Assembly (NCBI GenBank): GCA_046756945.1
Contig: JBHHXI010000162.1
Span: forward strand, 1 to 5,619
Reading direction: 5' to 3'
Length of the DNA stretch: 5,619 nucleotides
From: JACZQZ01 sp046756945
GTDB lineage: Bacteria > Pseudomonadota > Alphaproteobacteria > Rhodospirillales > 2-02-FULL-58-16
In this document: piece after piece, positions 1-5,619 of the stretch
How the letters are laid out: each line of letters opens with the position of its first letter
Numbering within the stretch: the first letter of the stretch is position 1
Position numbers and translations under genes: made by a program
Notes under the pieces: model-generated
Databases searched by the model: none
Seen by the model: only the letters and a program-made list of their open reading frames with translations
Told to the model about the DNA's origin: nothing

Positions 1-33
1 CGCAGGCAGGCGCGCCGCGCTCCTAGCCGGAAA

Positions 34-69
34 CCTCGCAAGACCGTCGTATGGTACGCGAAATCGTGC
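34..69 (+). repeat. 36-bp inverted repeat, left copy, downstream of lysR-type gene
   Basis: This stretch is the reverse complement of 2172-2207, matching at 35 of 36 positions; the only internal difference is at position 56 (a here, giving t on the other strand, against c at 2185). It lies just beyond the stop codon of the LysR gene, while its partner lies just upstream of trxB, so the pair brackets that two-gene block. Outside the core, similarity fades: a few scattered matches continue through 71-80 and again at 27-30. It has no strong internal dyad, and no transposase is nearby. It could be a dispersed intergenic repeat, a protein-binding site present twice, or a relic of a duplication or inversion. 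The match is seen directly; the role is unknown. Confidence 0.85.
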
Positions 70-91
70 AAGGGAGTACTAAGCGTCGCCG

Positions 92-982
92 TCACAGGCC
101 GTCCTCGGCGATCCTGCGCACGAGGTAATCGCGGAAGACGCCGATGCGCTTGGAATGACGCAGTTCCTCTGCGTACACGAAGAAGGTATCGACGGTGGGC
201 CCGCCCAGTTCCGGGAGCACCTCCACCAGATTGCCCGATTCCCGGCTCATGTAGTCGGGCAGGGCGCCGAGGCCGAGGCCGCTCTGCACGGCGCGGAAGA
301 TGGCGTAGGTGCTGTTCACCTTCAACGCGGCCCGCCGCTTTCGGCCGGGCCTGGTCCCGGCCTCGAGAAGCCAGTTGCGGTTGGGCAGGGGCGAGTGCGC
401 ATCGTCGCCGAAGACGACGATGCGGTGGTTGTCCAGGTCCTCCGGCGTCTTCGGCATGCCGTGTTTCTTCAGGTACTCCGGCGCCGCGAAGACGTGGTAG
501 CTCATGGTCATGAGGTGGCGCTGGATGAGGTCGGGCTGGCGCGGCGGCATCATGCGGATGGCCACGTCGGCCTGGCGCATGGAGAGGTCCAGTTCGGTCT
601 CGGCGAGCACCAGGGTGACGTCGATGTCGGGGTAAAGGGCCAGGAAATCCTTTATACGCGAGGTCAGCCACACCGAGCCGAACGCCACCGTCGTGGTGAT
701 CCTCAGCGGGCCCTGGGGCCGTTCCGTGCTTTCGCTGAGCCGGGCCTCGGCCATGGCCACCTTGGCCAGGATCTCATGTGCCGTGCGGTACAGCATCTCC
801 CCTTGTTCCGTCAGGATCAGGCCGCGGGCGTGGCGGTGGAACAGGGGGACCTTGAGGCTGCTTTCGAGCCCGCTGATCTGCCGGCTGACCGCCGACTGGC
901 TCAGATTCAGCGAATCGCCGGCGCGGGTGAAGCTCCCCGCCTCGGCGACCGCGTGGAAGACCCGAAGCTTGTCCCAGTCCAT
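92..982 (-). CDS. LysR-family transcriptional regulator (CrgA-like type)
   Basis: This is a full-length (296 aa) LysR-type DNA-binding regulator acting in the cytoplasm. Residues 1-60 form the winged helix-turn-helix, with the typical A-SFTRAG / LSQSAVSRQISGLE pattern at residues 16-40 and LFHRHARGLILTEQG at 47-61. A linker helix follows, then a periplasmic-binding-protein-like effector domain from about 91 (GPLRITTT) to the end, with DVAIR at 139-143 and GLGLGALPDYM at 235-245. The ATG is supported by the canonical LysR N-terminus and an AAGGAA sequence 11 nt upstream, a slightly long spacing. The gene follows trxB on the same strand after 91 bp, so co-transcription is likely. The protein has no cysteine at all, which excludes OxyR-like disulfide sensing. 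The effector and targets cannot be told from sequence. Family assignment is secure; the CrgA-like subgroup is from general resemblance. Confidence 0.95.
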   Translation of the reverse strand: MDWDKLRVFHAVAEAGSFTRAGDSLNLSQSAVSRQISGLESSLKVPLFHRHARGLILTEQGEMLYRTAHEILAKVAMAEARLSESTERPQGPLRITTTVAFGSVWLTSRIKDFLALYPDIDVTLVLAETELDLSMRQADVAIRMMPPRQPDLIQRHLMTMSYHVFAAPEYLKKHGMPKTPEDLDNHRIVVFGDDAHSPLPNRNWLLEAGTRPGRKRRAALKVNSTYAIFRAVQSGLGLGALPDYMSRESGNLVEVLPELGGPTVDTFFVYAEELRHSKRIGVFRDYLVRRIAEDGL

Positions 983-1008
983 GATGATCAGCGTTCCTTG
1001 GTATTAGC

Positions 1009-1041
1009 GCGGCGGCCCGCTCCCGTGGCCGGCGCCGCCGC
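1009..1041 (-). repeat. GC-rich hairpin between trxB and lysR-type gene
   Basis: An 8-bp perfect inverted repeat (GCGGCGGC at 1009-1016 and its complement at 1034-1041) with a 17-nt loop lies in the 91-bp gap between the trxB stop and the lysR start. No run of T follows it on the minus strand, so it is not a canonical intrinsic terminator. It may slow decay of, or lower expression across, a trxB-lysR transcript. In such GC-rich DNA a stem of this composition can also arise by chance. Confidence 0.4.
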
Positions 1042-1073
1042 TTATGCCGGCGCGCACGAAGGGCTCCGTGGGT

Positions 1074-2039
1074 TTACTCCGCAGCCTCGGCCTCTGTTTC
1101 GTGCTCGGTGAGGAAACGTTCCGCCTCCAAGGCGCCCATGCACCCGGTGCCGGCGGCGGTCACCGCCTGGCGAAAGATCCGGTCCTGGACATCGCCGGCG
1201 GCGAATACGCCGGACACGTTGGTCTGGGTGCTGTCCGGCCCGGTGATGATGTATCCCTGGGAATCCATTTCCAGCTGCCCCTTGAACACTTCGGTGTTGG
1301 GGGTGTGGCCAATGGCGATGAACACCCCGTGCACGGCAATGTCGGTACCCTTGCCGGTCTTGACGTTCTTGATCCTGATCCCGGTGACGCCGGGCGGATC
1401 GCCGGCGCCCAGTATTTCCTCGACCACGCTGTCCCACACCACCCGGATCTTGTCGTTGGCGAACAGGCGGTCCTGGAGAATCCTGTCGGCGCGTAGCGCG
1501 TCGCGGCGGTGGATCAGCGTCACCTGGGTGGCGAAATTGGTCAGAAACAGGGCCTCCTCGGCCGCCGTATTGCCGCCGCCGACCACCGCCACCGCCTTGT
1601 CCCGGAAAAAGAATCCATCACACGTGGCGCAGGCCGAAACGCCGAAGCCCTTGAATTGTTCCTCGCTGTCCAGCCCCAGCCAGCGGGCGCTGGCGCCGGT
1701 GCAGATGATCACGGTATCGCCGGTATAAAGGGCGCCCGAATCCCCGGTGAGCGCGAAGGGCCGGGCGCCGAGGTCCGCCGCGGCGATGGTATCGTCGAAC
1801 ATGACCGTGCCCACGTTCTCGGCCTGTTTTTGCATCTGCTCCATCAGCCACGGGCCCTGCACCGCGTCGGCGAAGCCCGGGTAGTTTTCCACGTCCGTGG
1901 TAATCGTCAGCTGCCCGCCCGGCTGCAGCCCCTTGACAAGCATCGGCCGGCGGTTGGCGCGGGCGGCGTAAACCGCCGCCGTATACCCGGCCGCTCCCGA
2001 TCCGATGATCAGGACCTTGCTGTGGTGGCGAGTCGGCAT
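1074..2039 (-). CDS. trxB: Thioredoxin reductase (NADPH), TrxB
   Basis: Cytoplasmic homodimeric flavoenzyme that passes electrons from NADPH through FAD and a redox-active disulfide to thioredoxin (EC 1.8.1.9). The 321-aa length is usual for the low-molecular-weight bacterial type. Visible features in order: FAD-binding GSGAAG at residues 13-18 (an A replaces the more common P), GGQL near 41-44 and ENYPGF at 51-56, the CATC active site at 137-140, NADPH-binding GGGNTA at 154-159, HRRDALRA at 177-184 (the arginines expected for NADPH specificity), and the second FAD motif GVFAAGDV at 277-284. The ATG precedes the typical RHSKVLIIGSG start, with AGGGA 11 nt upstream. It is divergent from the Lrp/AsnC gene, and the LysR gene follows on the same strand. 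A predicted sigma-70-like promoter lies at 2108-2136. No defect is seen. Confidence 0.98.
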   Translation of the reverse strand: MPTRHHSKVLIIGSGAAGYTAAVYAARANRRPMLVKGLQPGGQLTITTDVENYPGFADAVQGPWLMEQMQKQAENVGTVMFDDTIAAADLGARPFALTGDSGALYTGDTVIICTGASARWLGLDSEEQFKGFGVSACATCDGFFFRDKAVAVVGGGNTAAEEALFLTNFATQVTLIHRRDALRADRILQDRLFANDKIRVVWDSVVEEILGAGDPPGVTGIRIKNVKTGKGTDIAVHGVFIAIGHTPNTEVFKGQLEMDSQGYIITGPDSTQTNVSGVFAAGDVQDRIFRQAVTAAGTGCMGALEAERFLTEHETEAEAAE

Positions 2040-2068
2040 TGGCGCGGCGTTCCCTGGATATGGACCGG

Positions 2069-2091
2069 AAAAAAAGCCCCGGAATTCGGCT
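2069..2091 (-). promoter_or_regulatory. Short stem plus seven-T run in the trxB leader
   Basis: On the minus strand, AGCC (2088-2091) can pair with GGCT (2075-2078) across a 9-nt loop, followed directly by seven T residues (2069-2075). This sits between the predicted trxB transcription start (about 2101) and its ATG. It resembles a miniature intrinsic terminator, but a 4-bp stem is too weak to call one. It may only be a chance T run in the leader. Recorded as a possible attenuator at low confidence. Confidence 0.18.
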
Positions 2092-2107
2092 GAAAATCGG
2101 CGTCCCT

Positions 2108-2136
2108 AACATAAGAACGCGGCGTGTGTGACGCAA
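2108..2136 (-). promoter_or_regulatory. Predicted trxB promoter (sigma-70-like)
   Basis: On the minus strand, a -35-like TTGCGT (2131-2136) and a -10-like TATGTT (2108-2113) are separated by exactly 17 bp. Each hexamer matches 4 of 6 consensus positions. Transcription would begin near 2101, giving a leader of about 60 nt before the trxB ATG. The position is right for trxB and probably for the following lysR gene. This is a prediction by eye only. Confidence 0.45.
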
Positions 2137-2171
2137 GCGCGGCCCCCCGGCCCGCCGGATGGTAATTATTC

Positions 2172-2207
2172 GCACGATTTCGCGCACCATACGACGGTCT
2201 TGCGAGG
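2172..2207 (-). repeat. 36-bp inverted repeat, right copy, between trxB and lrp-type gene
   Basis: This is the inverted partner of 34-69, with 35 of 36 positions matching. It lies in the divergent intergenic region, about 70 bp upstream of each predicted transcription start (about 2101 leftward and about 2279 rightward), so its centre falls almost exactly midway. That placement would suit a shared regulator site, although the left copy is downstream of the LysR gene and not at an obvious promoter. The sequence match is direct; any binding role is inference. Confidence 0.85.
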
Positions 2208-2228
2208 CCCCCGGACCGCGTTCCGCCC

Positions 2229-2240
2229 GGGGATGTCCCC
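2229..2240. promoter_or_regulatory. Small palindrome upstream of the lrp-type promoter
   Basis: GGGGATGTCCCC consists of two 5-bp complementary arms around a 2-bp centre. It ends a few bases before the predicted -35 region of the Lrp/AsnC gene, about -50 to -39 from the inferred start, a place where operators are often found. It does not resemble the E. coli Lrp consensus. In GC-rich DNA, short G/C palindromes are common, so this is weak. Confidence 0.2.
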
Positions 2241-2245
2241 TTGGC

Positions 2246-2272
2246 TTGCCGGGCGCACCCTTGTAATATAAT
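2246..2272 (+). promoter_or_regulatory. Predicted promoter of the Lrp/AsnC gene
   Basis: A perfect TATAAT at 2267-2272 stands out from the GC-rich surroundings. The best upstream partners are TTGCCG at 2246-2251 (15-bp spacer) or TTGGCT at 2241-2246 (20-bp spacer), both off the ideal 17. Transcription would start near 2279, giving a leader of about 28 nt with a good ribosome binding site. It also shows that a TTG codon at 2241 in the same frame lies upstream of the transcript and cannot be the start. Confidence 0.6.
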
Positions 2273-2293
2273 TGCGCGAACGGACGGGACGTT

Positions 2294-2298
2294 GGAGA
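2294..2298 (+). promoter_or_regulatory. Ribosome binding site fixing the lrp-type start
   Basis: GGAGA lies 8 nt before the ATG at 2307, ideal spacing for a Shine-Dalgarno sequence. The frame stays open upstream to a TTG at 2241, but that codon overlaps the predicted promoter and would add 22 residues unlike any Lrp N-terminus. This site decides the start in favour of 2307. Confidence 0.75.
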
Positions 2299-2306
2299 AA
2301 AATAAT

Positions 2307-2807
2307 ATGCAACGGGTCAAGCTCGACCGTATCGACCGGCACATTCTCCATGACCTGCAGGCGGACGGTCGTATCACCAACGTGGAACTGGCGCGCCGGG
2401 CCGGAATTTCGGCGCCGCCATGCCTGCGCCGCGTGCGGGCGCTGGAGGAGGCCGGGTACATCCGGGGCTACCATGCCGAGCTCGAGCCCAAGGCCCTGGG
2501 CTACAATGTGACCGTGTTCGCCCAGGTCGGCCTGAGCAGCCAGGCGGAGCCGGACCTGGAGGCGTTCGAGGATCTGGCCCGGCACTGGCCGAACGTGCGC
2601 GAATGTCACATGCTGGCCGGCGAGACCGATTTCCTGCTTAAGATCGTGGCCGAGGATTGGGACGCCTATCAGCGGTTCCTGACCACCACGTTGACCACCG
2701 CCGCCAACGTCAGCCATGTCAAATCGGCGCTGTCCATCCGCGCCACCAAGTCCGAACCGGGCGTTCCCATCGCCGCGGACGAGTCCGACGGCGGCGAGGT
2801 GCCTTGA
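2307..2807 (+). CDS. Lrp/AsnC-family transcriptional regulator
   Basis: A 166-aa regulator of the feast/famine (Lrp/AsnC) family, probably forming dimers or octamers that bind DNA and sense an amino acid or related small molecule. Residues 6-55 form the N-terminal helix-turn-helix: LDRIDRHIL, then DGRITNVELARRAGIS, then the recognition helix PPCLRRVRALEEAGYI (37-52). Residues about 66-145 form the RAM/AsnC ligand domain, with the conserved GETDFLLKI at 105-113. The tail from about 149 is acidic and not part of the fold. The start at 2307 is chosen from the ribosome binding site and promoter placement. The gene is divergent from trxB and convergent with greA, with only 19 bp between the stop codons. 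Family members often regulate themselves or neighbouring genes, but no target is shown here. It could be Lrp-like or AsnC-like; sequence alone does not settle the ligand. Confidence 0.95.
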   Translation: MQRVKLDRIDRHILHDLQADGRITNVELARRAGISAPPCLRRVRALEEAGYIRGYHAELEPKALGYNVTVFAQVGLSSQAEPDLEAFEDLARHWPNVRECHMLAGETDFLLKIVAEDWDAYQRFLTTTLTTAANVSHVKSALSIRATKSEPGVPIAADESDGGEVP

Positions 2808-2826
2808 TGCGGTTCGCGGCCCCGCC

Positions 2827-3300
2827 TCAGTTGTAGCGGACCTTGACGACCTCGTAGGATTTGGACCCGCGCGGCGTGCTGACCTCGACGCTGTCGCCCG
2901 GCGCGGTGCCGATGAGCGCCCGCCCCAGCGGCGATGTGATGGACAGCCGGCCGGCGGAGACGTCGGCTTCATGGCTGCCGACGATCCGATAGGTGGTCTT
3001 TTCGTTGGTGTCCTCGTCGGCCAGGTGCACGGTGGCGCCGAAACGGACCACGTTGCCGGTTACCTCGCTCATGTCGATGACGTCGGCGCGGCTGATGACG
3101 TCCTCGATCTCCATCACCCGTCCTTCGATGAAGCTCTGGCGTTCGCGGGCGGCATGGTATTCCGCGTTCTCGGTCAGATCCCCGTGTTCCCGCGCCGCCG
3201 TGATGGCGCGGATAATGGCCGGCCTTTCTTCGGTCTTCAGACGTTTCAGTTCGTCCTCCAACTTGGCCAGCCCGTCGGCCGTCATGGGTATTTTTTCCAT
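2827..3300 (-). CDS. greA: Transcription elongation factor GreA
   Basis: GreA enters the secondary channel of backtracked RNA polymerase and stimulates cleavage of the misplaced 3' RNA end, so elongation can resume. The 157-aa length matches the family. Residues 1-75 form the antiparallel coiled coil, starting MEKIPMTADGLAKLEDELKRL; its tip carries GDLTENAEYHAARE (from residue 40) with the catalytic acidic pair D41 and E44. The C-terminal FKBP-like domain (about 80-157) includes RIVGSHEAD, ITSPLGRALIG and the terminal YEVVKVRYN. The frame remains open upstream for another 26 codons, but that part translates the repeat-like intergenic sequence; the ATG at 3300 has GGGAA 8 nt upstream and gives the canonical N-terminus. 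It lies 92 bp after carB on the same strand, so it may be read partly from the car promoter or from its own weak one (TTGTCG at 3352-3357 and TTTATT at 3328-3333, 18-bp spacer). Confidence 0.97.
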   Translation of the reverse strand: MEKIPMTADGLAKLEDELKRLKTEERPAIIRAITAAREHGDLTENAEYHAARERQSFIEGRVMEIEDVISRADVIDMSEVTGNVVRFGATVHLADEDTNEKTTYRIVGSHEADVSAGRLSITSPLGRALIGTAPGDSVEVSTPRGSKSYEVVKVRYN

Positions 3301-3336
3301 CGCCGGGGTTCCCGAAAACTCAGCGCCAATAAAACA

Positions 3337-3391
3337 AACCCTCACCCCCCTCGACAAAGGGTTGGGCGAAGGCGGCACCCCGAAAGGGGGT
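3337..3391 (-). repeat. REP-like hairpin element between carB and greA
   Basis: Two adjacent hairpins fill most of the 92-bp carB-greA gap. Read on the minus strand, the first (3378-3389) pairs CCCC with GGGG around a 4-nt loop immediately after the carB stop. The second pairs AACCCT (3358-3363) with AGGGTT (3337-3342) over a 15-nt loop and is followed by the T-rich TGTTTTATT. The second could act as a weak terminator or attenuator for carB. Translation of this stretch gives SPNPLSRGVRV, a peptide pattern often seen when proteobacterial REP-type intergenic repeats are translated by mistake. Whether further copies exist elsewhere in the genome cannot be seen here. Confidence 0.45.
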
Positions 3392-3392
3392 C

Positions 3393-5619
3393 CTAGAACG
3401 ATGTTGTAAAATAGGACTGCAACGGCGCGACTTCAAGACCGCCACCGAGCAGGGCCTCGATGGCGTCGACGGCGGCCGCGGCGCCGGCCATGGTGGTGTA
3501 GTGGGGCAGGTTGTTGACCAGGGCCGAACGGCGGATGGAGAAACTGTCGGCGATGGCCTGGGCGCCCTCGGTGGTATTGATGACCAGCTGCACCTGGCCG
3601 CTGGTGATGGCGTCCTCGCAATGGGGCGGACCCTCGAGGACCTTGTTGATGCGCCGCACCTCGAGGCCCGCCTGGTCGAGGTGCCGCGCCGTGCCCGAGG
3701 TGGCCAGCAAACTAAAGCCCAGGCCTTGAAGCCGCCCGGCCAGCGCGCCGGCCTGGGGCTTGTCCCGGTCCTTGACCGAAATGAGCACCGTGCCCTCTTT
3801 GGGCAGGCGCACGCCGGCGCCCAACTGGGATTTGGCGAACGCCCGGGCGAAGTCGTTGTCGATGCCCATCACCTCGCCGGTGGACTTCATCTCCGGGCCG
3901 AGAATGATGTCGACGCCGGGGAAACGGGCGAACGGGAACACCGCTTCCTTGACCGCCGCGTGGCGGGCGCGCGCCCTGTTGCCGAGGTCGAAGGCGGACA
4001 GGGTCTCCCCGGCCATGATCCGGGCGGCGATCTTGGCGATGGGGAGGCCGGTGGCCTTGGCGACGAACGGAACGGTGCGGCTGGCCCGCGGGTTGACCTC
4101 GAGGATGTAGATATCGCCGTCCTTGACCGCGAACTGCACATTCATCAGCCCGACCACGCGCAACGCCCGGGCCAGCGCCGCGGTCTGGCGTCCCAGCTCC
4201 GCCACCGTCTCCGCGTCCAGGGTATGGGGCGGCAACGAGCACGCCGAATCGCCCGAATGGATTCCGGCCTCCTCCACGTGCTCCATGATGCCGGCCACGT
4301 ACACGTCCGTGCCGTCCGCCAGCCCGTCCACGTCGACCTCGATGGCGTCCTGCAGGTACGAATCCACCAGCACCGGGCTGTCGCCCGAGACCCGCACCGC
4401 GTCGGTCATGTAGCGGACCAGCGCCTGGTGGTCGTGGACGATCTCCATGGCCCGCCCGCCCAGCACATAGGACGGCCTGAGCACCAGCGGATAGCCGATC
4501 TCGGCGGCGACGCCCTCGGCTTCGGCCAGGGACCGGGCGATGCCGTTGGCCGGCTGGCGCAGGCCGATCTCCTGAAGAAGGGACTGGAACCGCTCCCGGT
4601 CCTCGGCCAGGTCTATGGCGTCGGGCGAGGTGCCGAGGATGGGGATGTTGGCCGCCTCGAGGGCCGCGGCCAGCTTGAGCGGCGTCTGCCCGCCAAACTG
4701 GACGATGACGCCGAGAAAGCGGCCCCGGGACTGCTCGACATGGATCAGTTCGATCACGTCCTCCTCGGTCAGGGGCTCGAAGTACAGCCTGTCCGATGTG
4801 TCGTAATCGGTGGACACGGTCTCCGGATTGCAATTGACCATAATCGCCTCGAAGCCCGCTTCCTTGAGGGCATAGGCGGCGTGCACGCAGCAGTAATCGA
4901 ACTCTATCCCCTGGCCGATGCGGTTCGGGCCGCCGCCCAATATCACCACCTTGTCGCGGTCCGACGGGTCGGCCTCGCATTCGGCCGGCGTCAGCCCGTC
5001 GCCCTCGTAGGCCGAATACATATACGGCGTCTGCGAGGGGAACTCGGCGGCGCAGGTGTCGACGCGCTTGAACACAGGGACCACGTCCAGGGCCCGGCGG
5101 CGGCCGGCCACCGCGGCCGCCGTCCCGCCCGCGAGCTCGGCCAGGCGCTCATCGGAAAAGCCCAGCATCTTCAGGCGCAACAGGCCCGGCGCGTCGCCGG
5201 GAAGGCCGTTTTCCCGGACCCCTTCCTCGACCTCGACCAGGTGCCTGATCTGGTCCAGGAACCACCGGTCGTAGGCGCACGCGGCCGCGACCTCGTCGAC
5301 GCTCAGGCCCGAGCGGAAGGCCTGGGCGATGACCAGCACGCGGTCGGGCCGCGGCAAGGCCAGGGCGGCGCGGATGGCATCGGTGCCGGCGCTGTCCCCG
5401 GCGCCGTCGATCTCCACTTCGTTTAGCCCGGTCAATCCCGTCTCCATGGAGCGCAGGCCCTTTTGCAGGGATTCGGGCCACGTGCGCCCGATGGCCATGG
5501 TCTCGCCGACCGATTTCATCGACGTGGTGAGCAACGCCGCGGTGCCGGGGAATTTCTCGAACGTGAAGCGCGGGATCTTGGTGACCACGTAGTCGATGGT
5601 CGGCTCGAAGGACGCCGGC
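3393..5619 (-). CDS. carB: Carbamoyl-phosphate synthase large chain CarB, 5' end missing
   Basis: CarB combines bicarbonate, two ATP and ammonia supplied by the CarA glutaminase subunit to form carbamoyl phosphate for pyrimidines and arginine (EC 6.3.5.5). The window shows 741 residues to the stop; by comparison with the 1073-aa E. coli protein, roughly the first 300 residues lie beyond the right edge. Visible parts in order: the end of the first ATP-grasp domain (DYVVTKIPRF, MKSVGETMAIGR), the helical oligomerisation domain (LLRLKMLGFSDERLAELAG), the second-half preATP-grasp (GGGPNRIGQGIEFDYCCVHA), the second ATP-grasp (RPSYVLGGRAMEIV, LEVNPRASRTVPFVAKATG), and the C-terminal MGS-like allosteric domain (LATSGTA, INKVLEGPPH, NTTEG, SIRRSAL). 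In E. coli the corresponding region binds UMP, IMP and ornithine. The frame is open with no interruption; a GTG codon at 5586-5588 is an internal valine, not a start. carA is not in the window and would be expected upstream. Confidence 0.98.
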   Translation of the reverse strand, partial: PASFEPTIDYVVTKIPRFTFEKFPGTAALLTTSMKSVGETMAIGRTWPESLQKGLRSMETGLTGLNEVEIDGAGDSAGTDAIRAALALPRPDRVLVIAQAFRSGLSVDEVAAACAYDRWFLDQIRHLVEVEEGVRENGLPGDAPGLLRLKMLGFSDERLAELAGGTAAAVAGRRRALDVVPVFKRVDTCAAEFPSQTPYMYSAYEGDGLTPAECEADPSDRDKVVILGGGPNRIGQGIEFDYCCVHAAYALKEAGFEAIMVNCNPETVSTDYDTSDRLYFEPLTEEDVIELIHVEQSRGRFLGVIVQFGGQTPLKLAAALEAANIPILGTSPDAIDLAEDRERFQSLLQEIGLRQPANGIARSLAEAEGVAAEIGYPLVLRPSYVLGGRAMEIVHDHQALVRYMTDAVRVSGDSPVLVDSYLQDAIEVDVDGLADGTDVYVAGIMEHVEEAGIHSGDSACSLPPHTLDAETVAELGRQTAALARALRVVGLMNVQFAVKDGDIYILEVNPRASRTVPFVAKATGLPIAKIAARIMAGETLSAFDLGNRARARHAAVKEAVFPFARFPGVDIILGPEMKSTGEVMGIDNDFARAFAKSQLGAGVRLPKEGTVLISVKDRDKPQAGALAGRLQGLGFSLLATSGTARHLDQAGLEVRRINKVLEGPPHCEDAITSGQVQLVINTTEGAQAIADSFSIRRSALVNNLPHYTTMAGAAAAVDAIEALLGGGLEVAPLQSYFTTSF

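Noticed and set aside
155..1111. A 318-codon plus-strand open frame opposite the LysR gene and the end of trxB.
   Set aside because: It is antisense to a canonical LysR protein, crosses an intergenic gap, and shows no domain pattern or good ribosome binding site.
2172..2190. A small peptide starting MVREIV in both repeat copies, whose single internal mismatch is synonymous (GTG/GTA).
   Set aside because: The frames diverge right after the repeat. The left copy ends after 26 codons, and the right copy starts upstream of the predicted trxB transcript and runs out of frame into trxB. One silent mismatch is not evidence of coding.
34..2207. The repeat-bracketed block as an insertion sequence or transposon.
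   Set aside because: The enclosed genes are a housekeeping reductase and a regulator. No transposase is present, no target-site duplication was seen flanking the repeats, and the gene order fits ordinary alphaproteobacterial synteny.
2241..2306. A possible TTG start at 2241 that would lengthen the Lrp/AsnC protein by 22 residues.
   Set aside because: The TTG overlaps the predicted promoter, and a good ribosome binding site precedes the ATG at 2307, where the family N-terminus begins.
2808..2826. A bidirectional terminator between the convergent lrp-type gene and greA.
   Set aside because: The 19-bp gap can form at most about four base pairs and has no T run on either strand.
3301..3378. A longer GreA starting at 3378.
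   Set aside because: The extra 26 residues translate the intergenic hairpin element; the ATG at 3300 gives the normal GreA N-terminus, length, and D41/E44 numbering.
3501..5426. A very long (641-codon) open frame on the plus strand, opposite carB.
   Set aside because: It is fully antisense to an unmistakable CarB coding sequence. Its Gly/Arg/Ala/His-rich translation has no recognisable domain, as expected for an antisense frame in GC-rich codons.

Overview
The window looks like ordinary chromosomal DNA from an alphaproteobacterium. The DNA is strongly GC-rich and the reading frames strongly prefer G or C at the third position. As far as I recall, the gene set and order (carB, greA, an Lrp/AsnC regulator divergent from trxB, then a LysR regulator) is a neighbourhood seen repeatedly in Rhodospirillales and Rhizobiales. 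A Rhodospirillales-like host is a reasonable guess, but the window alone does not prove it.

Layout from left to right: 1-91 is the non-coding tail downstream of a LysR regulator and carries one copy of a 36-bp inverted repeat. lysR-type gene (92-982, minus) and trxB (1074-2039, minus) are transcribed leftward, trxB first. A 267-bp intergenic region (2040-2306) holds two divergent promoters and the second copy of the 36-bp repeat. An Lrp/AsnC regulator (2307-2807, plus) runs rightward and converges on greA (2827-3300, minus). A 92-bp gap with a REP-like hairpin element separates greA from the upstream carB (3393-5619, minus), which runs off the right edge without its first ~300 codons.

Functions: TrxB keeps thioredoxin reduced with NADPH; the LysR protein is probably co-transcribed with it, but contains no cysteine and so cannot be an OxyR-like thiol sensor. 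The Lrp/AsnC protein probably responds to an amino acid. GreA rescues backtracked RNA polymerase, and CarB makes carbamoyl phosphate for pyrimidine and arginine synthesis. Apart from possible trxB-lysR and carB-greA co-transcription, nothing shows that these genes form one pathway.

I found no mobile-element gene, CRISPR array, tRNA, rRNA or novel multigene system. The most unusual feature is the pair of near-identical 36-bp inverted repeats (35 of 36 positions match) that exactly bracket the trxB-lysR block. The copy upstream of trxB sits midway between the two predicted divergent transcription starts.
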